Shown piece by piece: positions 1-5,365 of a stretch of DNA of 7,259 nt (position 1 is its first letter; each line of letters starts with the position of its first letter). The stretch is from positions 1 through 7,259 of the forward strand of contig JAKAGL010000123.1 of assembly GCA_021815535.1 (NCBI GenBank), in the 5' to 3' direction. The notes under the pieces were generated by a model. The model was not told the DNA's origin, ran no database searches, and was given only the letters and a program-made list of their open reading frames with translations. Origin of the DNA: a bacterium (GTDB lineage: Bacteria > Nitrospinota_A > UBA7883 > JACRGQ01). A program made the translations under genes and the position numbers.

Positions 1-578
1 GTGGCCATGACCGGCGCCGCCAGTTTGATGGCCAACACGAATACGTCGGCGGTAAGCGTGGTTATCAGGTCTACCAACCCGGCATGCGGTGTAAAGCCGA
101 GCACGGGAATGAGATCGAAGCTTTTCGCCGCGGCGGCGATAAGCCAGTGGTGGCCGTTGATCGCCAGGAATACCAGCAGCGCGACGATATTCCAGAACTG
201 CGAGGTGATGGATACCTCCGAATTGGTGGTAGGGTCGAGCACGTTCACGATACCGAACCCGATTTGGAAACCGATAAGTTGTCCCGCAAACTGCACGGCG
301 CTGAAGATAAGTTGGGAGGCATACCCGATGGTGAGGCCAATAGCGAGCTCGCCCATCAGCATGAACGTGAAGCGGCCCATCGGGATTCCGGTATCCACCG
401 GCGGCAGCTTGGCCACGCTGAAAACAATGTACGAGGTGATGGCGACAAACCCTATCCGCGCCTGGACCGGAATGGTGGTGGCCCCCAATATCGGCATCGA
501 GAGCAGCAATCCGCTCATCCGAACCAGCACAAGCGTAAAGCCGATAAATGCGCCGTAATCGAAATTGTACAGGTTCAT
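1..578 (-). CDS. fliR: Flagellar export gate protein FliR (3' part off window)
   Basis: FliR is an inner-membrane subunit of the flagellar type III export gate; it assembles with FliP and FliQ into the helical channel through which rod, hook and filament proteins pass. Only the first 192 residues are present, of a family that is usually about 260 residues, because the reading frame runs open off the left edge. Visible family hallmarks are the hydrophobic N-terminal segments, the run GFQIGFGIVNVLDP at residues 103-116, NGHH at 141-144 and KLAAPVMA at 185-192. The ATG at 578-576 overlaps the fliQ stop codon in an ATGA arrangement. No Shine-Dalgarno is visible in front of it, so translation is probably coupled to fliQ. 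The gene is third after fliO in a four-gene run on one strand. The identification is firm; only the missing C-terminus cannot be judged. Confidence 0.95.
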   Translation of the reverse strand, partial: MNLYNFDYGAFIGFTLVLVRMSGLLLSMPILGATTIPVQARIGFVAITSYIVFSVAKLPPVDTGIPMGRFTFMLMGELAIGLTIGYASQLIFSAVQFAGQLIGFQIGFGIVNVLDPTTNSEVSITSQFWNIVALLVFLAINGHHWLIAAAAKSFDLIPVLGFTPHAGLVDLITTLTADVFVLAIKLAAPVMA

Positions 579-844
579 TTTACGTACTGTGGGATGTTAA
601 TGAATATATCCGCGGTGAAAGAGATGAGCACCTGCATCATCCAGGGGAAAAAAACCACAATGGCCACCATAACCCCGAGGATCTTCGGGATAAAGGAAAG
701 GGTCATTTCCTGTATGGATGTCACCGCCTGGAAAATGGATATCGCCACACCGACCACCAGCCCTATTCCCAGCATCGGCGCGCTCACCAGGATCGTCACT
801 TCAAGGGCGCGTTTGGCCACATCGACAATATATTCCGGGGTCAT
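575..844 (-). CDS. fliQ: Flagellar export gate protein FliQ
   Basis: This 89-residue membrane protein has the length typical of FliQ, the small two-helix subunit that packs around FliP and FliR in the flagellar export gate. Two hydrophobic segments are visible at about residues 16-38 and 53-76. Between them lies the most conserved stretch of the family, SIFQAVTSIQEMTLSFIPK (residues 36-54). The start ATG at 844-842 is preceded by a good Shine-Dalgarno, AAGGAG at 856-851, six nucleotides upstream. It follows fliP by an 18-nt gap and its TGA stop overlaps the fliR start by 4 nt. The order fliP-fliQ-fliR is the standard one and supports the call. The virulence secretion homologue (SctS) is an alternative in principle, but nothing in the cluster points to an injectisome. 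Confidence 0.96.
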   Translation of the reverse strand: MTPEYIVDVAKRALEVTILVSAPMLGIGLVVGVAISIFQAVTSIQEMTLSFIPKILGVMVAIVVFFPWMMQVLISFTADIFINIPQYVK

Positions 845-862
845 GGCGTTCTCCTTGTCAGT

Positions 863-1621
863 TTATCCGAAACTTTTTACGAGCGACCCGACGATGAGGT
901 ACCAGCCGTCCACCAGTACAAAAAGCATCAGCTTGAACGGCAGCGAGATCATGACCGGCGGCAGCATCATCATACCCATGCTCATCAGCACCGAGGCTAT
1001 GACCATGTCCACCACCAGGAAGGGAATGTAGATCATGAAGCCGATCTGGAATGCGGTGCGCAGTTCGCTGATCACAAACGAGGGAACCACCACATAAGTG
1101 GGGATGTCCTCAACGGTCCTCGGCTTCTTTTCCTTGGCGAGGCTGATGAAAAGCCCCAGATCCTTTTCGCGCGTTTGGCGCAGCATAAAAGCCCGCAGCG
1201 GCTTCATGGCGCGCGTCAACGCCTCTTCCTGCCCGATCTTGTTTTCCGAATACGGCTGGAACGCGTTTTCGTTAATCTGTTTAAAAGCCGGCGCCATGAT
1301 GAAGAACGTAAGGAAAAGCGCCAAGCCTATCATCATCTGATTCGGCGGCACCTGCTGGGTGCCCATCGCCTGCCGGAGGAACGACAAGACGATTACGATG
1401 CGGGCGAATGCGGTCATCATGATCAACAGCGCCGGAGCCAGCGAGAGTACCGTGAGGATAAGGAGTATTTTGATGCCGGTGGCCACCTGGTCGGGCTGGC
1501 CGGACTCCTGCATACCGATGTTGATGGTCGGCAGGCCGGCGGCTTCGGCCGCGGGCGTGCCGCACAGCAGCAACCCAACCAAAGCCGTGCATGCCAACAG
1601 GGTTTTGATCTTCATGTTCAT
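863..1621 (-). CDS. fliP: Flagellar export gate protein FliP
   Basis: FliP forms the pentameric core of the flagellar export gate in the inner membrane. At 252 residues the protein is full length. It begins with a cleavable signal peptide (about residues 1-27, ending AAEAAG), as in typical FliP. The family stretches are MMTAFARIVIVLSFLRQAMG (68-87) followed by TQQVPPNQ (88-95), and a C-terminal block with PSFVISELRTAFQIGF (180-195), YIPFLVVDMVIASVLMSMG (198-216) and LPFKLMLFVLVDGW (227-240). The methionine cluster MSMGMMML at 213-220 corresponds to the known methionine gasket that seals the closed FliP pore. The ATG at 1621-1619 overlaps the fliO stop by one base (TGATG), so coupled translation is likely; no clear ribosome binding site is seen. 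A second in-frame ATG two codons later (1615) is an equally possible start and would not alter the mature protein. Confidence 0.97.
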   Translation of the reverse strand: MNMKIKTLLACTALVGLLLCGTPAAEAAGLPTINIGMQESGQPDQVATGIKILLILTVLSLAPALLIMMTAFARIVIVLSFLRQAMGTQQVPPNQMMIGLALFLTFFIMAPAFKQINENAFQPYSENKIGQEEALTRAMKPLRAFMLRQTREKDLGLFISLAKEKKPRTVEDIPTYVVVPSFVISELRTAFQIGFMIYIPFLVVDMVIASVLMSMGMMMLPPVMISLPFKLMLFVLVDGWYLIVGSLVKSFG

Positions 1622-2880
1622 CAGCTTTGAGCCTGGAGCGTCCGCAGTTTCCCGGCGATGGAGCGGGCCACGTCTGAAACCAACTCATCTTTCCGGGTTT
1701 GAATGCCGTTTCCATCCGATTCCTCCGCACGGGCGGTGGTTTTGAGGGTGTCCTCGTAGCTGGCGATCTGACGGGCAAACGCCGGATTAACCGGTTTTTG
1801 GGCCTTGCGGCGGCGTTCCAGCCAGGACATGAACGGCAATTTCTTGAATACTCCCATTGGCTTGTCCGGCAGCCGGTGGGCGAACTTTAATTCCTCTATT
1901 TTTTCCGGCTCGGTGTAGCGGGCCAGCAGGTTGATGTTGTTATTGGTCACGCCCAGCACTAGGACTTCTCCCGCCACTTCTATGATGGTGACGTTTTTCT
2001 TTACGCCGATAAAATGGCTGCTCAACACCTTAAGCTGCCGTTTGGTGCCAAATCCCCCTTCCAAAGCTCCGAGGTATTTTTTAGCTCCGAAGGAAATGAC
2101 GAGGATAAGCGCCAATACCACCGCCAGCGCGCTGCCTATTTTTACGAACGCTTCACCCATCGACGGGGCCTGCGGCAACGAAGGCTTGTCCAATGTGGAA
2201 AGTATGCCGGCCTTTTTTACGCCGTCTTCATTTTTTGATTTATCCGGATCGCTTTCCGTTTTGATCTGGTTCAGCGTGGCCTGCAAGTGCGCGATCAGTT
2301 CGGCATCTTCCGCGGAAGCCGGTACGTCGCTTCCGGCGCCGGCTTCCTGATGTGCGGCCGCGGTGGCGGATTGAACAACATCGGCCTCGGGGGCCTTACC
2401 GGTTTTTGCGGGGATGCTTTCTTCCACCGCCTGGTTCTTTGACGCTTCAACCGGGGCGGGCGTCAAAGTTTCCGGCGCAGGCGCCGTCTTGGGACCGACC
2501 ACAAACACAAGCTTTTCCGCGTTGGCTTCAAGCGAAAAGTTCTTTTTCAGCGCTTCAACTGATTCCTGCGGAAAGATTCGTATCCGCAAAAGGGATGGAT
2601 TGATCTGGTATAGATCGATCTCCCTTATCCCGGCGTGATTAACCTCGAATTGGCGTTTGGAGGGGTTGACAAAGCCTCCCGGCACATCTATCTGAACCGA
2701 TTTTTCGTAATATTTAACAATGGTTTCGGGGTTGGACTCAAATGCCAGTGCCACCCGGAACTGATCTCCAGCCGTAAAGGAGGCGATATCCTTGAATGAG
2801 TTGGGAGCGGCAACCGCCTGTGGAATGGCCGTCATTACCAACGCCGCCAACAATGCCAGGAAAACAATTATCTTTTTCAA
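1621..2880 (-). CDS. fliO: FliO-family flagellar biosynthesis protein with large periplasmic N-terminal domain
   Basis: FliO is a membrane protein that helps assemble the FliP pore. From the TTG at 2880-2878 the product is 419 residues, far longer than usual FliO (roughly 100-220). It has an N-terminal signal peptide (about 1-25, ending AVAAP). A beta-rich domain at about 27-130 has an AMIN-like look (IDVPGGF, LLRIRIFP, KLVFVVG). A low-complexity Pro/Ala/Glu/Lys linker covers about 130-240, a membrane segment about 245-268, and the FliO domain about 275-322 (KRQLKVLSSHFIGVKKNVTI, then EVLVLGVTNNNINLL). A basic tail of about 95 residues follows. The start was chosen because GAGGAGGAG at 2895-2887 is an excellent Shine-Dalgarno at the right distance, the signal peptide begins there, and a sigma-54 promoter match lies just upstream. 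In-frame ATGs at 2961 and 3108 lie upstream of that promoter. Identity rests on the FliO domain and on adjacency to fliPQR; the AMIN assignment is tentative. Confidence 0.85.
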   Translation of the reverse strand: MKKIIVFLALLAALVMTAIPQAVAAPNSFKDIASFTAGDQFRVALAFESNPETIVKYYEKSVQIDVPGGFVNPSKRQFEVNHAGIREIDLYQINPSLLRIRIFPQESVEALKKNFSLEANAEKLVFVVGPKTAPAPETLTPAPVEASKNQAVEESIPAKTGKAPEADVVQSATAAAHQEAGAGSDVPASAEDAELIAHLQATLNQIKTESDPDKSKNEDGVKKAGILSTLDKPSLPQAPSMGEAFVKIGSALAVVLALILVISFGAKKYLGALEGGFGTKRQLKVLSSHFIGVKKNVTIIEVAGEVLVLGVTNNNINLLARYTEPEKIEELKFAHRLPDKPMGVFKKLPFMSWLERRRKAQKPVNPAFARQIASYEDTLKTTARAEESDGNGIQTRKDELVSDVARSIAGKLRTLQAQS

Positions 2881-2886
2881 AACCAA

Positions 2887-2895
2887 CTCCTCCTC
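2887..2895 (-). promoter_or_regulatory. Shine-Dalgarno that fixes the TTG start of fliO
   Basis: The minus-strand run GAGGAGGAG contains GGAGG at 2893-2889, eight nucleotides before the TTG codon at 2880. It is the strongest ribosome binding site in the window. It supports translation from TTG rather than from the upstream in-frame ATG codons, which have nothing comparable. Confidence 0.75.
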
Positions 2896-2931
2896 AAAGA
2901 CCGTCAGAAATACTCTCTGTGTCAGGTAAAG

Positions 2932-2947
2932 AGCAAAAGCGATGCCA
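2932..2947 (-). promoter_or_regulatory. Predicted sigma-54 (-24/-12) promoter of fliOPQR
   Basis: The minus strand reads TGGCATCGCTTTTGCT, against the RpoN consensus TGGCACGNNNNTTGCW. The GG (2946-2945) and GC (2934-2933) pairs are separated by exactly 10 nt, the spacing sigma-54 requires. The predicted transcript would start near 2921, leaving a leader of about 41 nt before the TTG start of fliO. Sigma-54 commonly drives middle flagellar genes in proteobacteria and related phyla, so the context fits well. No activator site was identified. The match was found by eye; its strength against a weight matrix was not computed. Confidence 0.7.
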
Positions 2948-3135
2948 TAACAATTTTCCATGATCGCCCCGCCGGGAAACTCTTCAGGGATGGCCGAAAC
3001 TGCCAAAAGATGCAACGTTTTGACGCGATTGGTAGTAGAATGCTTTCGATTGAATTTCTGTGCCCCTTGATTGAGGTGGATAGTTTTTACATGCGGATGG
3101 ACAACCATCGCCGCTTATGTTCCGCGTTTTTTTTT

Positions 3136-3140
3136 CGGAG
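3136..3140 (+). promoter_or_regulatory. Ribosome binding site of the cytochrome, abutting a T9 tract
   Basis: CGGAG lies directly after nine consecutive T residues (3127-3135) and 10 nt before the chosen ATG at 3151. It supports the short, signal-peptide start. The distance is a little longer than optimal. Confidence 0.5.
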
Positions 3141-3150
3141 ATTGTCAGTA

Positions 3151-3474
3151 ATGGGGATCCGGTTTGGCATTTCAGCCGCCATGGCTTTGGGGCTGCTATT
3201 ATTTTCCGCGGCATGCGCAAGCAACGATGTGGAACGCGCGTTCGATTCAAGAACCGCGGCAAATGAATCAAATAAAGTTATCATCAAATATTGCATGAGT
3301 TGTCACACGCATCAATCGTTTGATGCGGCGGCCCATGTTCCCAAGGCGCAGAAATCATATACCGGTTCGGCCAATGCCCTCGCGACGGAATGCCGCGTCT
3401 GTCACACCTATTCGGTAAACTGGCAAGGAGATGAAGTGCGCGGTACGCACTGGGCTGGCGTGAAGGGGCCATGA
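3151..3474 (+). CDS. Small diheme c-type cytochrome lipoprotein
   Basis: This is a 107-residue exported protein with two c-type haem attachment motifs, CMSCH at residues 48-52 and CRVCH at 81-85. It begins with a short basic end, a hydrophobic stretch (7-21) and a lipobox-like SAAC with the lipidation cysteine at 22, so it is probably anchored on the periplasmic face of a membrane. The serine at -3 is not ideal, so a cleaved or anchored signal is also possible. H54, H62 and H100 are candidate distal haem ligands, which would give bis-histidine, electron-transferring haems. The ATG at 3151 was preferred over in-frame ATGs from 3010 because it starts the signal peptide and has CGGAG at 3136-3140, 10 nt upstream. 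The stop overlaps the next gene (ATGA), so the two are probably co-translated. I do not recognise a named family. The role may be electron transfer or redox sensing. Confidence 0.85.
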   Translation: MGIRFGISAAMALGLLLFSAACASNDVERAFDSRTAANESNKVIIKYCMSCHTHQSFDAAAHVPKAQKSYTGSANALATECRVCHTYSVNWQGDEVRGTHWAGVKGP

Positions 3475-4853
3475 AAGAACCGGCAAGCCGCTATAAAGTT
3501 GCCATTATCGGAATGGGCAAAGGGGGGCTGCCGCTGGCCAAGATGTTCGCCGAGGACCCCGATATCGAGATCGTGGGTGTTGCAAGCCGTAATAAGTATT
3601 CCCCCGGAATGGATTGGGCACAGCAGACGGGTATCTTTACCACTCCCGATTTTAGGGAGCTTTTTAAACTTCCCCGCATCGATATTGTCGTGGACGCCAC
3701 CGGCAATCCGGAGGTGCAGGATTTTCTGAAAAACCTGCAACGTCCTGAAACCGAGGTGGTGAAAGGGATGACCGCCAACCTGTTGTGGCGTATGGTGGAA
3801 GAGCGTGAGGCGCGCGAGCGGGCCGCCAAACGGACGCTGGAAGAACAGATGTTGCTTTACAACATCGGCATTTTGCTGGCGAATGCCGAAAAGTCGGAAC
3901 ATGCCCTCCAGCTCATTGTCGAAGCGGCGATGAACTTGCTGGAAATGTCGGCTGGCTCCGCCGCCCTGTTTGACGAAGAGAAGGGGGAGATGCGGATGGC
4001 GGCGATGAGGGGCTTTCGCGGTGAAAAGCTCCCCTTTCACGTTTGGAAAGTGCGGCCCGGCGGTTTGACCGCCCACATTCTTTCGAACAATATGCCCACG
4101 GTTATCGAAGAACTGGACAATAATCCGAAATTCGATACATCACATCTCAAGAATCAGGGATTCCGCTCGTTGGTTGCGGTACCGCTGCGGGCGGAGGGAA
4201 GAATCGTCGGTATTCTGTATGTCGACGATTTCCGGCCGCGCAGATTTTCCGGCCGCGAGTTGAACCTGATGGGGCTGTTGGGCGCCCTGGCGGCAAGCGC
4301 CGTGGAAAAGGTGCTGATGTTGGAACGGGCGGAAGAAATGGCGGTAACGGATGAACTGACGAAGGTCTACAATCACCGTTATTTCGCCCGGACTCTTTTA
4401 ACGGAACTCAAACGCGCTGAAAGGCATGAAGAGCAACTGGGGTTGTGCATGATCGACGTGGATTATTTTAAAAAATTCAACGATAAGCACGGCCACCTTA
4501 AGGGGAATGAAGTACTGATAGAGATCGCGAAAACTATGCGGGCGGCAGTGCGTGAAACCGATGTTGTTGCCCGGTACGGCGGCGAAGAATTTGCCGTCAT
4601 CCTGCCGAAGACGAGTAAAAACCAGTCGATCGCCCTTGCCGAACGCATGCGCGAAGCGGTTGAAGAGCTCAATTTTCCGGGCGCTGAATCGCAACCGGGG
4701 AAGAAACTCACTGTCAGCATCGGGGTAGCTTCGTATCCGGATGATTGCATTGCCGCAGACAGTGTGGCGGATATCATTGAACTGGCGGATCAGGCGCTTT
4801 ATCAATCAAAATCGGCCGGCCGCAACCGTGTCACGGCTTGCCGGAAAAATTAA
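3471..4853 (+). CDS. Diguanylate cyclase with N-terminal Rossmann NAD(P)-type domain, GAF and GGEEF
   Basis: This 460-residue soluble protein should make c-di-GMP from two GTP. Residues 8-105 resemble the nucleotide-binding half of Gfo/Idh or homoserine-dehydrogenase-type enzymes: a beta strand followed by GMGKGG (14-19), VGVASRN at the end of strand 2 (35-41, basic rather than acidic, which would favour NADP), and IVVDATGNPEV (72-82). The catalytic half of such enzymes is absent, so I infer a sensing role. A charged helix (about 106-130) links to a GAF domain (about 130-285, with RSLVAVPL and GILYVDDF blocks). The GGDEF domain covers about 290-455: DELTKVYNHR (294-303), MIDVDYFKKFNDKHGH, GGEEF at 370-374, and the inhibitory-site RETD at 361-364, five residues before it. 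There is no membrane segment or signal peptide. The ATG overlaps the cytochrome stop by 4 nt, with AAGGGG at 3463-3468. Confidence 0.92.
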   Translation: MKEPASRYKVAIIGMGKGGLPLAKMFAEDPDIEIVGVASRNKYSPGMDWAQQTGIFTTPDFRELFKLPRIDIVVDATGNPEVQDFLKNLQRPETEVVKGMTANLLWRMVEEREARERAAKRTLEEQMLLYNIGILLANAEKSEHALQLIVEAAMNLLEMSAGSAALFDEEKGEMRMAAMRGFRGEKLPFHVWKVRPGGLTAHILSNNMPTVIEELDNNPKFDTSHLKNQGFRSLVAVPLRAEGRIVGILYVDDFRPRRFSGRELNLMGLLGALAASAVEKVLMLERAEEMAVTDELTKVYNHRYFARTLLTELKRAERHEEQLGLCMIDVDYFKKFNDKHGHLKGNEVLIEIAKTMRAAVRETDVVARYGGEEFAVILPKTSKNQSIALAERMREAVEELNFPGAESQPGKKLTVSIGVASYPDDCIAADSVADIIELADQALYQSKSAGRNRVTACRKN

Positions 4854-4928
4854 CTCCTCCGGCGTTCAGGTGTTCGAAGGCAACTTTGAAGGGCTGACGG
4901 CAGGATACGCCGGGGATCAGTTTCCCCG
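4840..4928. terminator. Cluster of short hairpins between convergent genes
   Basis: Three small inverted repeats lie where the cyclase gene and the response regulator gene converge. GCCGGA (4840-4845) pairs with TCCGGC (4858-4863) across the cyclase stop. TTCGAAG (4873-4879) pairs with CTTTGAA (4884-4890), with one G-T wobble, around a GCAA tetraloop. CGGGGA (4911-4916) pairs with TCCCCG (4923-4928) around the regulator stop. None is followed by a real T run on either strand, so this is not a textbook intrinsic terminator. They may slow or stop transcription from both sides or protect the transcript ends. Confidence 0.3.
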
Positions 4929-5333
4929 TTTCGCCGCGTAAACCGCTTTTATTTTGTCCCGCAGGTCCAGGGGATTGAACGGCTTCAGGATATATTCATT
5001 CGCTCCCAATGCCATCCCGTTTTCAATGTCCTCTTCATGGCCGCGTGCGGTGAGAACCATGATAACCATGTCATCAAAATCTTTGCGTTGACGTATTTGC
5101 TTAAGTATTTGAAAACCGTCGATTTTCGGGATGTTGATATCCAGCACGATTACTTGGGGCCGTTCCTTGTCGACCAGCTCAAGCACGCCCTCCGAATCAT
5201 TTTTGGATATGCAGGTCAACCCTTCATCCTGGAGCAGGTAGGATATGCCCCGTGTGACGTAATATTCGTCATCAATGACAAGCACTGGACGGGCATTTTT
5301 TGAGGATTTTATGTTCCGCGGCATGTTTTTCAT
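4917..5333 (-). CDS. Single-domain response regulator (receiver only)
   Basis: The 138-residue protein is a CheY-type receiver domain with no output domain. All phosphorylation residues are present: acidic pair D21-D22, phospho-acceptor D65 in VIVLDINIPKIDG, T95 in VLTARG and K117 in YILKPFNPLDLRDK. The KPFNP form is typical of receivers of the OmpR/PleD type. It could be a phospho-relay shuttle or act through protein contact; no histidine kinase is in the window. It lies 32 nt after the LolB-like gene on the same strand and faces the cyclase gene. The start is uncertain. The ATG at 5333 has no Shine-Dalgarno and overlaps a TATAAT. The next ATG (residue 4, 5324-5322) would be close to the transcription start of that promoter and could give a leaderless message. 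Either way the domain is complete. Chemotaxis CheY is possible but not indicated by neighbours. Confidence 0.9.
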   Translation of the reverse strand: MKNMPRNIKSSKNARPVLVIDDEYYVTRGISYLLQDEGLTCISKNDSEGVLELVDKERPQVIVLDINIPKIDGFQILKQIRQRKDFDDMVIMVLTARGHEEDIENGMALGANEYILKPFNPLDLRDKIKAVYAAKRGN

Positions 5334-5360
5334 TATAGAGGAAAACGGGCAAAATTTAAA
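5332..5360 (-). promoter_or_regulatory. Possible sigma-70 promoter overlapping the response regulator start
   Basis: The minus strand has a perfect TATAAT at 5337-5332. At 17 nt upstream lies TTTAAA (5360-5355), which matches four of six positions of TTGACA. Transcription would start near 5325, beside the second ATG of the regulator gene at 5324. This would make the regulator independent of the TPR-lipoprotein transcript. A chance match in this AT-rich 32-nt gap is a real alternative. Confidence 0.4.
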
Positions 5361-5365
5361 CTCAT

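Larger units (their letters stand above)
2896..3150. other. Divergent intergenic region between fliO and the cytochrome gene
   Basis: About 255 nt separate the leftward fliO ribosome binding site from the rightward cytochrome start. The fliO side holds the sigma-54 match at 2932-2947. On the cytochrome side I could not find a convincing promoter: a TTGACG at about 3019-3024 and a TAGAAT at about 3035-3040 are only 10 nt apart. A run of nine T (3127-3135) lies immediately before the cytochrome ribosome binding site. Reading frames pass through the region in both directions, but they look like upstream extensions of the flanking genes rather than separate genes. Confidence 0.6.

Noticed and set aside
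1..1630. Long plus-strand reading frames opposite fliOPQR, up to 360 residues.
   Set aside because: They are rich in His, Arg, Gln and Asp in the manner of antisense shadows, and the opposite strand carries clear FliP, FliQ and FliR family sequences.
3019..3040. TTGACG and TAGAAT as a sigma-70 promoter for the cytochrome.
   Set aside because: The two hexamers are only 10 nt apart, far from the 16-18 nt needed, and neither has a partner at the right distance.
3033..3050. A second sigma-54-like site on the plus strand (TTGG...ATGC) before the cytochrome.
   Set aside because: GG and GC are separated by 9 nt instead of the 10 that sigma-54 requires, and the flanking consensus bases do not match.
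2881..3108. Upstream in-frame extension of fliO to ATG codons at 2961 or 3108.
   Set aside because: It lies before a strong ribosome binding site and a sigma-54 promoter match, it would bury the signal peptide inside the protein, and the extension has no recognisable domain.
3010..3150. Upstream in-frame extension of the cytochrome gene from an ATG at 3010.
   Set aside because: It would place the lipoprotein signal about 47 residues inside the protein and depends on translating the T9 tract; the 3151 start has a ribosome binding site and a proper signal peptide.
4341..4380. Possible inactive cyclase because the DxLTGLxNRR motif is altered to DELTKVYNHR.
   Set aside because: This motif varies in active cyclases, while the GGEEF signature, metal-binding aspartates and I-site are all intact.
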